Source of the DNA: an uncultured SAR86 cluster bacterium
Lineage (GTDB): Bacteria; Pseudomonadota; Gammaproteobacteria; Magnimaribacterales; D2472
Length of the DNA: 64,000 nucleotides
Reading direction: 5' to 3'
NCBI GenBank assembly: GCA_943788515.1
Contig: CALSQM010000010.1
Span: 31,492-95,491, forward strand
Part shown: piece after piece, positions 36,773-46,317 of the stretch
Layout of the letters: every line of letters starts with the position of its first letter
How positions within the stretch are numbered: position 1 is the first letter of the stretch
The notes under the pieces: model-generated
What the model saw: the letters and a program-made list of their open reading frames with translations, nothing else
Database searches by the model: none
What the model was told of the DNA's origin: nothing
Program-made: the position numbers and the translations under genes

Positions 36773-37781
36773 TTTTCTCTAATAGCATCGCATCGCCATA
36801 TGAAAGAAATCTATATTCTTTTTCAACGGCAGTTTTATATATATGTCGCATATTGTCGTAGCCAATGAATGCAGATACAAGCATTAATAAAGATGATTGC
36901 GGTAAATGAAAATTTGTTATCAGCCTGTCAACTGCCTTGAATGTATACCCGGGATAAATAAAGAGCTTGGTATAGCCACTATATCCCTTTTCGTTATCTT
37001 CAATGAATGCTGTTTCCAGAGCCCTTGTTGCTGTAGTGCCTACTGCAAAAACTTTCTTGCCTGCCTTTTTTGTAGCCTTAACCAAAGCCACAACATCATC
37101 CGAAACCTCTAAATATTCGCTATGGATATCATGATCTTCTATATTATCTACCTTAACAGGTTGAAATGTTCCCGCCCCCACACTGAGATTTACCGTTGCC
37201 ATTTGCACGCCGAGATCTTTTAATGGCTTAAGAGCTCATCATCAAAGTGAAGGCCTGCCGTTGGAGCTGCAACTGATTCCTGTAGATCCTTATCCTCATA
37301 AACTGTTGCGTATCTATCTTTATCTAGGTCCTCATCAGGACGTTTTATGTATGGTGGAAGTGGAACATGTCCTATTGAATTGAAAACGTCTAGCGGCGAT
37401 CTATCAAACTGCAATATAAAAAAATTATCCTGCCTATCAACGCATTCCGTTTTAAATTTATCTAAATGTATAACCGTTCCTATTTTGGGGCTTCTGCCTG
37501 ATCGGATCTGAACAAGTGCTCTATTGTCTTCCATTATTCTCTCAAGCATTACCTCAACAGACCCACCAGATTCTTTGTTGCCATAGACTCTGGCTGGAAT
37601 TACAGAAGTATTGTTTACTACCAACAGATCTCCTTCTTTGAAATAATTTATGACATCTCTGAAGGTTTTATGGTCTATCTGATCTTTATAAACTAATAAC
37701 CTACTAGAGCTTCTTTCGATCTAAAGGATAATTAGCAATAAGCTTTTCAGGAAGATCATAATTAAAATCTGAGGTTTTCAT
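36762..37781 (-). CDS. queA: S-adenosylmethionine:tRNA ribosyltransferase-isomerase QueA, frameshifted
   Basis: QueA makes epoxyqueuosine from preQ1 in tRNA, the step after Tgt. The start ATG at 37781 gives MKTSDFNYDLPEKLIANYPL; a break near 37718 is resumed by SSSRLLVYKDQIDHKTFRDV and DLLVVNNTSVIPARVYG. A second break near 37222 (after AAPTAGLHFDDELL) is resumed by KDLGVQMATVNLSVGAGTFQ. The C-terminal SLLMLVSAFIGYDNM block is intact. Two indels split a protein of about 338 residues. The queA-tgt-yajC-secD-secF order is standard. Confidence 0.92.
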
Positions 37782-37829
37782 AAGAAGCTGATTTTAAATT
37801 AGATAATACTTAGCTACAATGCCCAGCAA

Positions 37830-37914
37830 GCCCCATTGGCGGAATTGGTAGACGCGCGCGATTCAAAATCGCGTTCCTTCGGGAGTGCCTGTTCGACTCA
37901 GGCATGGGGCACCA
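37830..37914 (+). tRNA. tRNA-Leu(CAA)
   Basis: An 85-base class II tRNA with acceptor stem GCCCCAT/ATGGGGC, an anticodon loop TTCAAAA giving CAA (codon TTG), a long variable arm (TTCCTTCGGGAG), T-loop GTTCGACTC and encoded CCA (37912-37914). Its 3' end is partly copied at 42492-42524. Confidence 0.97.
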
Positions 37915-37978
37915 TAATCCTTTTTATAAGATTAATTAAAGAATTCCTTAAAAGGTAGTTTATTCATAATCAAGTAAA

Positions 37979-38893
37979 CTAAAATTTAAATATTAAATTT
38001 AATCCAAGTTCGCCATAAGGCTTATCAAAATAATGCTCTGTTCGTTTATTAAAAGTTACAGGCTCAAAACCAACAAGATTATTATGATAATAATCTCCAA
38101 ATAAAACCAAGCTTAAGTTATTTTTAAATAGCTCAATGCCAAACCTGTATTTAAAATTATAATTTGGTGTATCTTGATACTCTATGTAGTCCTGGAAATC
38201 TAAAATTATGAAGTCATATTCAGATATAAGACTAAAATTATCATAAAAAATAAATTTTTGCTTGATTCCAAAATTTAATTGATTAGAGCTCCAAGTTTTC
38301 CTTTGTGGGAGCCTGGTTAAAACTGATTCAATGGCATCACCAAGCAAAATTCCATTGAAGTTTATACCTAATATAAAAGGAGAAGAAATATCTTCAATTG
38401 GTGAAAGCCAGTCATAGTTGTAGCTAGTTTTATTTATCTCTAAATTCACTGTATCTATCCAGAAGCTGTCTATATATTTTTTAAATCCTATTCCAAGAGT
38501 TTTTGTATTTCCATCTATCCTTAATATATTTTTACCTAATTCATCATATTTAGCATTTTGAGAAGAAATTTGAAAATTAGCATTAACGCATGACCCTAAT
38601 ATGATTGAGGTAAATTGATAACAATCAAAACTCTGCTCATCTGCAACTTGCTTTGAAGTAATAATATAAATAGCATTCGAGTTATTTAACATGAGGCCGA
38701 TTTCAAGATCTTCTTTCTTTGCAATCAAAGATAGATTCTTTGGCTTTGTGTTTCGGATTAAATCAAGCTCAAGATTATTATGTTGATATTTAAAAAATAT
38801 AACATTTAACTTATATTTAAATTCAAGACTATTTACTTTCGAGTTTTTAAAAGAATTTGGAAGGTCAGGAAGAAAGTTCCATGCATCAGACAT
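37979..38893 (-). CDS. Outer-membrane-like protein with in-frame signal peptide upstream of first ATG
   Basis: A 304-residue beta-rich protein with alternating hydrophobic strands (IGLMLNNSNAIYIIT, KFIFYDNFSLISEYDFIIL, LSLVLFGDYYHN) ending in GELGLNLIFKF, an aromatic last residue typical of outer-membrane barrels. The first ATG lacks a signal peptide, but the frame is open upstream to a TGA near 39043 and encodes FSFYFLFLLILFFSKLIQA, a clear signal peptide. No ATG, GTG or TTG precedes it; an ATA at 39034 (IKIFNLRLNN) behind a GAGG is the best candidate. Either a rare start or a lost G. No family recognised. Confidence 0.5.
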   Translation of the reverse strand: MSDAWNFLPDLPNSFKNSKVNSLEFKYKLNVIFFKYQHNNLELDLIRNTKPKNLSLIAKKEDLEIGLMLNNSNAIYIITSKQVADEQSFDCYQFTSIILGSCVNANFQISSQNAKYDELGKNILRIDGNTKTLGIGFKKYIDSFWIDTVNLEINKTSYNYDWLSPIEDISSPFILGINFNGILLGDAIESVLTRLPQRKTWSSNQLNFGIKQKFIFYDNFSLISEYDFIILDFQDYIEYQDTPNYNFKYRFGIELFKNNLSLVLFGDYYHNNLVGFEPVTFNKRTEHYFDKPYGELGLNLIFKF

Positions 38894-39103
38894 TTTTTTC
38901 TCTTCAATCCTAAGATAGCCTTTGTTGCTATCTGCTTGAATAAGCTTGGAAAAGAATAAAATTAATAAGAAAAGAAAATAAAAAGAAAATTTATTTATTC
39001 CTTTATTATTAAGTCTTAAATTAAAAATTTTTATGCGCCCTCAATTAAATATTACATAATGTATAGAAATATTCCTGCTTAAAACTGCTCATGAAAGTTC
39101 TAT

Positions 39104-42100
39104 TTACTTTCTTCTCCAATCTATTCTATTAGGAAAATATTGATCAAGAATAGTTACTTTCAATCTAGATCTTGATAAAGATTGTCCATTTGATGGATTT
39201 GATATGTCTAAATATATGTCATGAGCCCAATCAAAATGTGTATCTAGGATAGCGTTAAATGTAATGCACGATTCCGTATCACCTTCCTGAAAAACCACTT
39301 CAGAACTTGATAGAGTGAAGTCATCTTCAAGACCTCCTTTGCCTGGTCTTTCTCTTTGTTCAAATGAAAGATTAAAATTTGTAGCTGTTAACGAAGATTG
39401 GTCTGGTCTAATGAAGCAAATATCTTTACTGTTACCTTCTTTGAGAATAATATCATTAACAGAAATTGAATATTCCGGGTTAGATTTTGTAACAAACGTG
39501 CCTGTAATTTTTTCGACAATATTTCTATCAAATGCTACAAGCGAATGGCCGCCTGACTTAAGATCAAGCTCAAGAGTATAAATTTCTCCATCGGCAAAAA
39601 AGGATTTAATATCCGAAATCTCATTTGAGACGTTGCTTAATAAATTTAATATTTTTAAATCTAGGTTGGCTGGTTGTATTATAAAGTTATCTAACTGATC
39701 AGATTCATCACCTGTATCAGAGTCCTGAAGTGTGATTTGATCTAAATCAATGTTAACTATTGTCTTTGATATTGTTATAGAGTCTTCTATATAACTAACT
39801 TTAATTAATGAGCCGGCTGGTAAAGACCAAGTTTGAGTTGCTGAATATCTGTTATCATTTCCACCAGAATTTGAGGCAACTTCTAGATCAAAAGAAATAG
39901 TAAAGTATCCCTCTCCACTATCCACCAAATTATCAGCACCTTGAAATAATGATAATTTTATTGGTACAGATGAATTGATTGATCCATCTGGATTAAACCA
40001 AATTTTTGCATTAAGCGGATTTCCGTTAATGCTATTTTCAATAAAGTTTTGAATATTTTCTAAGTCCAGTGAACTTGTTAAAGAATAATCAAGGGTTTTA
40101 TTGGTGTAGTCATATGTTGGTGTTATCTGTAGTTTTATTTCTTCACTTTCTGAATAATCACTTATTTCTATATATGAGTTAGCAATTCTTCCAATAATAG
40201 AAGTATTTTGAGGAGCATTAGTCCCATAAAAACTCTCACCTAGGTTTGGATTTTCTTTTAATCTATTAAAAAATGCAGTTCTAGCATCTTGCCCGTATAT
40301 TCTGTCTGGAGCATTATCAAAACCTGACGATAAATCCCAAAACATATCATTACTTGGATTAGTGCCAGCTTCAAAATATGCATTAAGTGAACTTTCTTTA
40401 TCGTATCCAAAAAGTATATAGTCATCACCTTTAAATAATGACCTTATAGCATCTAAATCTTTAAACATTCTTGGTAAATTGGCAACATCCTGGACAATGA
40501 GCTCCGGATTAATATTTACACTATTGTCAATAAAATCATATGGTAAGTTCGATGATATTCCTGAACGTAATATATCAAAAATATAATATTGCGCTCCTAT
40601 GCCAGTTCCAGAACCATCCATAAGAAAAGTAGATGCGTTTAGTATTGGGGTATAGTAATGCCGAACATCATCACAGTCAGCTTTTTCAAAGCCTTGAGAG
40701 TAGTTATTATAATGAAAGTTAGTGCTGATCTCAGATGAAACTGAATTGCTAAATTGAATATCTTCAGCTTTTTGACATTCTCTTTCTCTGGACCCTGTAT
40801 CATCCCAATTTGCAGAACCATCTCGCCATGCACTTGATAACTGTGCACTAACACTTAGATTCCCATTCGTTATACCAAGATTATCAAAATTTATCGGAGT
40901 GTTTTTATTAAATGATGAAGTTTTTCTATACAGAGTTGATGTATTTGCTATATTTTTAAGTGTTAGCTCGCTTACATTACATAGGGCGGTATCAGTTTCA
41001 CTGCAATCTTCTCTTGAAAGTACTCCATCTTTAGAAATAAAAGATCCACTTGCTTCAATATTCTCATTTCTATACCAATCATTTGAATTCGGCTCTGTAC
41101 TATAGTTACTGTAAAAATTTAAAGGAAGTTTTTCATAATCTTCGTCACTAAAAATAATTGCTAGAGATTCTTCTGCTAAAGAAACATTTGCTCTTATTTC
41201 TTTGTTGAACGTCTCTGATAAATAATCTGAAACTTGACTATCTATAATTTGAAGGTATGGAAAAAATGATGCAATTTTTTGTGCCACCTCTTCTGTTACT
41301 TTCTCGTTAGACTCATTATTTATAAAGTCTCCAAGAAGTTCATCGTAAGTAACACCAAAGTTTGTTTCAATTGAATCTTTAAGTTCATTAATCCTAGAAG
41401 TTATTTTAGAAGCCACAGCCTCACCTTCACTTTGGCATCCTTCTGCTACTGTAAGATCTTCAGTTAAGTTTGAATTATTTTTTCCTGTAATAATGGCTTC
41501 AGCAAAAAGAGAGGTGAAAGGAGAAATTACAATTGTATTAGTGCCAGCATCTTCAATCGATGGCAGTATCATTTGATAGGCTTCGGTAACGCCTCCAAGG
41601 GTTGAATCTTCAGCTCCAACCGGTACATCAGCTACAATAGGTCGCTTTTTCAAGCAGGCAAGTATTGCTTCATCATTAGTTTCAATACTAAAAGAACCAT
41701 CTGTATTTGTTACAGCAGTATATTCACCATCGTCTTGTGTAAAGTTAAAGTTTTGATCAACGAATATATTGGCGCCTGAAATATATCCATCTATGGCATA
41801 ACCATATAAAGCTGTGTTAGATTCTATTGGGTTAACAGTAACGGTGGCTGAGTCAGTTGCACTTCCAACAGATCCAATACAAGTAATAGTATAGATTTTA
41901 TTACCTGCTTCGGTTTCAGTGATTGATTTAGATCCTGAGATATCGATCAAATCTGACCAATCATCTGATGCAGAACAAGTATCTGTATTGGTTGAGGACC
42001 AAGTTAAAGTAAATGAATTATTAATTTCAACAGAAGAAACATTGGCAAAAATAGAGGCTGTAGGAACTGGAGGATCAGTGATCTCTACTGAAACTGAATC

Positions 42101-42409
42101 GGATGCAGTGCCGCCATCACCAGTACAAGAAATATTATAAATTTTAGTGCCGGAGGAGTTCTCTGAAATAGCTTGTGCTCCTGAAGTTCCAATAATGCCT
42201 GTCCAATCTCGCGACGCGGAGCAACTAGCGGCATTGGTTGAGGACCAATTTAAAGTAAATTCTGTGTCAGTTTCAACTGAAGAGACACTTGCAGATAAAG
42301 AGACAGTGGGCGGAGAAGCAAAGCCACCTCCACCTCCACCTCCACAGGCATTGATTATTAAAGAGCTAAGTAAAATTGCTAGGAATTTTTTTGATGGAGA
42401 TATATTCAT
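39104..42409 (-). CDS. Large surface lipoprotein with two Ig/PKD-like repeats
   Basis: An 1101-residue lipoprotein with signal peptide and lipobox followed by seven glycines. Two beta-sandwich repeats follow (residues about 30-110 and 112-195), each with the pattern FTLNWSSTNAASCSA and IYNISCTGDGGTASDSVSVE, a conserved cysteine pair in each. Next is a carboxypeptidase-regulatory-like segment (GYAIDGYISGANIFVDQNFN and DGSFSIET), then about 880 residues of unrecognised, acidic, probably beta-rich sequence, including a Calx-beta-like end (SSSEVVFQEGDTESCITFNA). Likely a cell-surface adhesin or binding protein. Lies inside the tRNA-Leu-bounded segment. Confidence 0.7.
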   Translation of the reverse strand: MNISPSKKFLAILLSSLIINACGGGGGGGFASPPTVSLSASVSSVETDTEFTLNWSSTNAASCSASRDWTGIIGTSGAQAISENSSGTKIYNISCTGDGGTASDSVSVEITDPPVPTASIFANVSSVEINNSFTLTWSSTNTDTCSASDDWSDLIDISGSKSITETEAGNKIYTITCIGSVGSATDSATVTVNPIESNTALYGYAIDGYISGANIFVDQNFNFTQDDGEYTAVTNTDGSFSIETNDEAILACLKKRPIVADVPVGAEDSTLGGVTEAYQMILPSIEDAGTNTIVISPFTSLFAEAIITGKNNSNLTEDLTVAEGCQSEGEAVASKITSRINELKDSIETNFGVTYDELLGDFINNESNEKVTEEVAQKIASFFPYLQIIDSQVSDYLSETFNKEIRANVSLAEESLAIIFSDEDYEKLPLNFYSNYSTEPNSNDWYRNENIEASGSFISKDGVLSREDCSETDTALCNVSELTLKNIANTSTLYRKTSSFNKNTPINFDNLGITNGNLSVSAQLSSAWRDGSANWDDTGSRERECQKAEDIQFSNSVSSEISTNFHYNNYSQGFEKADCDDVRHYYTPILNASTFLMDGSGTGIGAQYYIFDILRSGISSNLPYDFIDNSVNINPELIVQDVANLPRMFKDLDAIRSLFKGDDYILFGYDKESSLNAYFEAGTNPSNDMFWDLSSGFDNAPDRIYGQDARTAFFNRLKENPNLGESFYGTNAPQNTSIIGRIANSYIEISDYSESEEIKLQITPTYDYTNKTLDYSLTSSLDLENIQNFIENSINGNPLNAKIWFNPDGSINSSVPIKLSLFQGADNLVDSGEGYFTISFDLEVASNSGGNDNRYSATQTWSLPAGSLIKVSYIEDSITISKTIVNIDLDQITLQDSDTGDESDQLDNFIIQPANLDLKILNLLSNVSNEISDIKSFFADGEIYTLELDLKSGGHSLVAFDRNIVEKITGTFVTKSNPEYSISVNDIILKEGNSKDICFIRPDQSSLTATNFNLSFEQRERPGKGGLEDDFTLSSSEVVFQEGDTESCITFNAILDTHFDWAHDIYLDISNPSNGQSLSRSRLKVTILDQYFPNRIDWRRK

Positions 42410-42491
42410 ATATTTTATGTATTTTATGTATTAATATAGATCACATATAATAAAATATACAAGGGTTCTTTTAAAAAAAATTGTGCTCCTT

Positions 42492-42524
42492 GGAGTGGCT
42501 ATTTGATTCAGGTATAGGGCACCA
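42492..42524 (+). repeat. Degenerate copy of the tRNA-Leu 3' end
   Basis: These 33 bases match the last 33 bases of tRNA-Leu (37882-37914) at 27 positions, in the same orientation and including the CCA. Five of six differences are C-to-T or G-to-A. This is a decayed direct repeat of a tRNA 3' end, as left by site-specific integration or by a partial tRNA duplication. Confidence 0.7.
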
Positions 42525-42527
42525 AAT

Positions 42528-44339
42528 TTAAAAAGAGCAGTCTGTACTAATAATACTAAAAAGATAATTGTTTACCTCGTTCTCATTGCTCCATGAGTCT
42601 GATGCAGAGATTAGATCAAGGCAGCCCTTCTTATCAAGATTAATTGGAACTCCTTTCATCAACCCGCCAGATGTACTCCATCCAGTATTTGATAAAGGTC
42701 TTGATGGTAGAACCAGTTCATTTGAAATAAAATTTCCCCTCCCATCATTAATTGCAATGTGGGCACCAGATATTGACGTCGCAAAATCTCTTGTTGAATG
42801 AAACAAATCTAGATCTCCATCACCATCTAGATCTCTTAAATAAATATTCCCTTCACCATGGTGTTTTTCTAATCTAACTTGATTAACAAACCTAGCGGAA
42901 GTCTCGTCTATTAATAATCCTGTTTGATCATTAATTAAAACCTGAACATATGCTCCCTCATAATATGGATCATCTCTTGTTATTGCTACAACAATATCCT
43001 TGAAGCCATCTCCATTGAGATCACCTGCTGCCGCATGATTATACTTATTATGATTGATTTCAAATGGCCCTTTTGGAAGATCGATCTCCTTCCATGCAGA
43101 TACGTTGGCTGTATTGTTGCTTAAAAGAATTGTTCCCTCTTCGGGGATGGTATCGAAAAGAAATCTGTTATCAAAATTCCAAAATATTAAATCATCAAAC
43201 CCATCGTTATTTAAATCTGCAACCAAGCTGCTCATTGGGCTCATATGACTGTAATGCCATTCTAAATTTATATACTCATCTATTGTAAAATTACCGGTCC
43301 CGTCGTTAACAAGTAATAGGTTGCAGGCAAACAGATCAAAATCTCCATCTGAATCGAAATCTCCTGAACTAGCATCATGAGCAAAGCCACACTTTTGACC
43401 TTCTCCGTTATTCATATCTTCTATATTTGAGCTCTTATCATCAAACTGTCCATTTTCATTGCTGAGCAATAGTAAGTGAGGATATGGACTAATATAACTT
43501 TGACTATCATCCTCTAGCCTGACCTGTTTACCCATAGAGCCTGCAAAAATATCATCAATGCCATCACCATTAAAATCTGCGATTGCAAGTCGATATGCAA
43601 AAGGATGCGTTGGATTGACTCCTGATGAATAGATAGAAGTATCTTCGGATAAGTGACCATAACCATCGTTGAGATATATATTAATAGGTGCATCTATTTT
43701 TTGTGATTCTTCGATTGTATGAGGGAAAATAGCCCACGCCACTACAAGATCCTCAAATCCATCATTATTAAAATCACCAGTAGCCATATTGTGAGCATCT
43801 TGACCAAAAAGTTCATTTTCACGAGTAACACAATCATCTGGTGTTGGGTAACAAATTGTTGCTGAGAATCTCTCAGTTATGTTTATACCTCCAAAACCAA
43901 TATCAGCTATATGATAGAAATCAGTCAAAAGATCAGAGGCGTTTGAAGGCTCAGCAGAATATTTTGTATTGAGTCTGTTTACGATGAGCTCTATATTTTT
44001 TTGTCCAGATGGACAATTGGAGGAGCTAAGCGAATTAACACTAATAGAAAAATTTTCTTGATCTTGAAAAGTTATTGGAGCATTGAATTTAAAGTTATTT
44101 CCTGATGACTCCTCCCAAAAAATTGACGAGCTTGATATAGAAAATGAACAGGCTGGATAGTTAGAGGAAATATTTAATTCAATGGGTTGATATGAAAAGA
44201 TCTGAGATGGCAGTGCCGAGTGAGTAATTATAATATTAGCAGGACTTGGATCATCTTGACTTGATTCTCCTCCGCTCCCACCACAAGATGAAAGTAGTAT
44301 TATAAAAAAAAAAATATTTATATATTGTGACTTGGACAT
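42528..44339 (-). CDS. FG-GAP/VCBS repeat lipoprotein
   Basis: A 603-residue lipoprotein with lipobox LLSSC and a GGSGG linker. After about 150 residues of beta-rich sequence come six or more FG-GAP/VCBS-type calcium-binding repeats: DFNNDGFEDLVV, DFNGDGIDDIFAG, DFDSDGDFDLFAC, DLNNDGFDDLIFW, DLNGDGFKDIVVA and DLDGDGDLDLFHS. The family folds as a seven-bladed propeller at the cell surface and binds calcium and, often, polysaccharide or protein. Divergent from the acyl-CoA dehydrogenase gene. Confidence 0.88.
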   Translation of the reverse strand: MSKSQYINIFFFIILLSSCGGSGGESSQDDPSPANIIITHSALPSQIFSYQPIELNISSNYPACSFSISSSSIFWEESSGNNFKFNAPITFQDQENFSISVNSLSSSNCPSGQKNIELIVNRLNTKYSAEPSNASDLLTDFYHIADIGFGGINITERFSATICYPTPDDCVTRENELFGQDAHNMATGDFNNDGFEDLVVAWAIFPHTIEESQKIDAPINIYLNDGYGHLSEDTSIYSSGVNPTHPFAYRLAIADFNGDGIDDIFAGSMGKQVRLEDDSQSYISPYPHLLLLSNENGQFDDKSSNIEDMNNGEGQKCGFAHDASSGDFDSDGDFDLFACNLLLVNDGTGNFTIDEYINLEWHYSHMSPMSSLVADLNNDGFDDLIFWNFDNRFLFDTIPEEGTILLSNNTANVSAWKEIDLPKGPFEINHNKYNHAAAGDLNGDGFKDIVVAITRDDPYYEGAYVQVLINDQTGLLIDETSARFVNQVRLEKHHGEGNIYLRDLDGDGDLDLFHSTRDFATSISGAHIAINDGRGNFISNELVLPSRPLSNTGWSTSGGLMKGVPINLDKKGCLDLISASDSWSNENEVNNYLFSIISTDCSF

Positions 44340-44409
44340 AGCTATAATTATATGCCTTACCGCACATTATATAGTTACTTATATATTAATATTTTATATA
44401 TAATAAGGA

Positions 44410-45561
44410 ATGATTTTAAATAAAGAACATTTAGCAATTCGTGAAACTGTTTCAGCTTTCATAGAAAAAGAAATTAATCCTCACACAGATACTTGGGAGC
44501 AAGAAGGTATTTTTCCTGCGCATGACCTCTTTAAAAAGATGGGAGATCTTGGTCTATTAGGAATCTCTAAACCAACAGAGTTTGGCGGAATGGGTCTAGA
44601 TTACAGTTATCAAGTAGTATTTGCTGAGGAGCTTGGACTTATTTCAAGTGGTGGGGTCTCTATGGCAATAGGTGTTCAAACAGATATGGCGACACCTGCC
44701 CTTGCTAAATATGGAAATGACCAGTTAAGGCAAGATTTTTTAGCTCCAGCTGTCTCTGGAGATATGGTTTGTTCGATTGCTGTAAGTGAGCCAACCGCTG
44801 GCTCAGATGTATCAGCAATTAAAACTTCAGCAATAAAGGATGGGAACGACTATATAATTAATGGTACAAAGATGTGGATTACTAACTCCACCCAGGCTGA
44901 TTTTATTTGTCTGCTTGCTAATACATCAGACAGTAGCCCTCATAGCAATAAATCCTTAATAGTTGTTCCGATGGACTTGCCTGGAATTACCCTTTCTGAA
45001 AAATTTAATAAGTTAGGAATGAGATCATCTGATACTGCTCAAATATTTTTTGACGACGTGAGAGTGCCACAAAGATATTTGATTGGCGAGGAAGGTAATG
45101 GATTCAGGTACCAAATGGAGCAATTTCAAGAGGAAAGAATTTTTGGTGCTGCTGGAGCTTTAAAAATGTTAGACCAAGTTATAAAAGATACTATTAAGTA
45201 CACAAGTCAAAGAAAAGCATTCGGTAAATCGATCCTTGATAACCAAGTGGTTCACTTCAGACTAGCTGAACTGCAAACAGAAGTAGAGCTTTTAAGGGCG
45301 CTAGTTTATAGCGCTACAGAAGAATACATTAATGGGCAAGACGTAACCATGAAAGCATCAATGATGAAGTTAAAAGCTGGAAGGCTTGGTAGAGAGGTTA
45401 CAGATAGTTGTCTTCAGTACTGGGGTGGTATGGGCTATATGTGGGATACGCCAGTATCAAGAGCGTTTAGGGATGGAAGATTGACATCTATTGGCGGTGG
45501 CGCTGATGAAATTATGCTTGGTATTATTGCCAAGCATATGGGCACTCTACCTAAAAGATAA
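44410..45561 (+). CDS. Acyl-CoA dehydrogenase
   Basis: A 383-residue flavoenzyme of the acyl-CoA dehydrogenase family, which forms the trans-2,3 double bond in acyl-CoAs. The signatures are CSIAVSEPTAGSDVSAIKT, the FAD-binding MWITNSTQADFIC region, RMSQRKAFGKSI-like (YTSQRKAFGKSILDNQ), and the C-terminal QYWGGMGYMWDTPVSRAFRD with the catalytic glutamate in GGGADEIMLGIIAKHM. An AAGGA site abuts the ATG unusually closely. No other beta-oxidation genes are next to it, so chain length cannot be told. Confidence 0.93.
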   Translation: MILNKEHLAIRETVSAFIEKEINPHTDTWEQEGIFPAHDLFKKMGDLGLLGISKPTEFGGMGLDYSYQVVFAEELGLISSGGVSMAIGVQTDMATPALAKYGNDQLRQDFLAPAVSGDMVCSIAVSEPTAGSDVSAIKTSAIKDGNDYIINGTKMWITNSTQADFICLLANTSDSSPHSNKSLIVVPMDLPGITLSEKFNKLGMRSSDTAQIFFDDVRVPQRYLIGEEGNGFRYQMEQFQEERIFGAAGALKMLDQVIKDTIKYTSQRKAFGKSILDNQVVHFRLAELQTEVELLRALVYSATEEYINGQDVTMKASMMKLKAGRLGREVTDSCLQYWGGMGYMWDTPVSRAFRDGRLTSIGGGADEIMLGIIAKHMGTLPKR

Positions 45562-45566
45562 CCTAA

Positions 45567-45875
45567 TTAGTTACTGAATTTCACTAAATTCTTAGCCATT
45601 TTTTTAGAAAATCTTTTAAATATTTTTAAAGCCTTGTTGAGGTCTTTCTCAGTTTCCTCTTCGGCCAGAGAATACCCATCCCAATATGAGACTTTATAAA
45701 CTTCTTCTAATTTAATGATTTCTATTGATGCAGCGTCTGGGTTGGATTGATCATTATGTTCAATAATGACTGATTCATCATTGAGATAAATAGAGGTATT
45801 AGGAACCTTTGTAAAGATTGACTTAAACAGGTTTTCTATTCTGAGATGACTATTTTTTATATTTGTGTTGATCAT
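45567..45875 (-). CDS. Small hypothetical protein (DUF3630-like size)
   Basis: A 102-residue cytoplasmic protein if read from the ATG at 45875 (MINTNIKNSHLRIENL); a GTG-type longer start at 45902 would add nine residues and more overlap. It has a basic C-terminus (KIFKRFSKKMAKNLVKF) and an acidic middle. No domain recognised. It overlaps the upstream TIGR03643 gene by 26 bases and is probably cotranscribed with it. Confidence 0.5.
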   Translation of the reverse strand: MINTNIKNSHLRIENLFKSIFTKVPNTSIYLNDESVIIEHNDQSNPDAASIEIIKLEEVYKVSYWDGYSLAEEETEKDLNKALKIFKRFSKKMAKNLVKFSN

Positions 45876-46113
45876 AGGAATGGTGCCTACCTTCAACACC
45901 AAATTCTCTCAAGCCCACGTGTTTCGTTTTTCTTCCTCGGGCCCTTTTTCTCCAAAGCGTATAGCTATTCTTTTTTAAGTTATCTCTCATGAGGTCCTCG
46001 ACCTGGTTTTGATTAAGGCCGTAAGTTGCCTCAATTGCATCAAAAGGAGTTCTATCCTCCCAAGCCATTTCAATAACTCTTGAAATATCTGATTCTTTAA
46101 GGTCAATAGTCAT
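45850..46113 (-). CDS. TIGR03643/DUF2805 family protein
   Basis: An 87-residue protein that matches the DUF2805 (TIGR03643) family along its length: ISRVIEMAWEDRTPFDAIEA, GLNQNQVEDLMRDNLKKNSY, and WRKRARGRKTKH, with the conserved basic C-terminus. A helix-turn-helix-like character suggests nucleic-acid binding; the function is not established. It lies nine bases before the small coiled-coil gene's stop on the minus strand. Confidence 0.85.
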   Translation of the reverse strand: MTIDLKESDISRVIEMAWEDRTPFDAIEATYGLNQNQVEDLMRDNLKKNSYTLWRKRARGRKTKHVGLREFGVEGRHHSYDQHKYKK

Positions 46114-46122
46114 AAAATCAAA

Positions 46123-46290
46123 TTAGCCTTTTAACTTATTTACCTCTGCTTCAAGTTCAGCAATTCTTCTTTTCATTGGCTCAAGCTCATCTTTTTTTAC
46201 AAATCCTGCTTCCTTCATAAATTTTTCTAATGCCGGTTTCATCATTTTTTCCATGTTCTTGGCATCTTTCATCATTGCAAGTGGGTTCAT
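46123..46290 (-). CDS. Small coiled-coil protein (55 residues)
   Basis: An ATG at 46290 opens a 55-codon frame ending at 46123: MNPLAMMKDAKNMEKMMKPA, a methionine-rich amphipathic start, then VKKDELEPMKRRIAELEAEV, a coiled coil with heptad spacing. The layout resembles the UbiK/BMFP or phasin type of small accessory protein (amphipathic helix plus C-terminal coiled coil). An AGGAG site precedes the ATG. It lies between rsmJ and the DUF2805 gene. Function is inference. Confidence 0.6.
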   Translation of the reverse strand: MNPLAMMKDAKNMEKMMKPALEKFMKEAGFVKKDELEPMKRRIAELEAEVNKLKG

Positions 46291-46317
46291 TGCATTACTC
46301 CTAGTTTTTCAGTCTTA

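Noticed and set aside
41919..42434. Two plus-strand ORFs opposite the Ig-repeat lipoprotein
   Set aside because: They mirror the repeated Ig-like coding sequence on the opposite strand, so their similarity to each other is inherited from the real gene.
37915..42527. A complete integrative element
   Set aside because: No integrase, transposase or relaxase is readable between the tRNA-Leu copies; only the flanking repeat supports integration.
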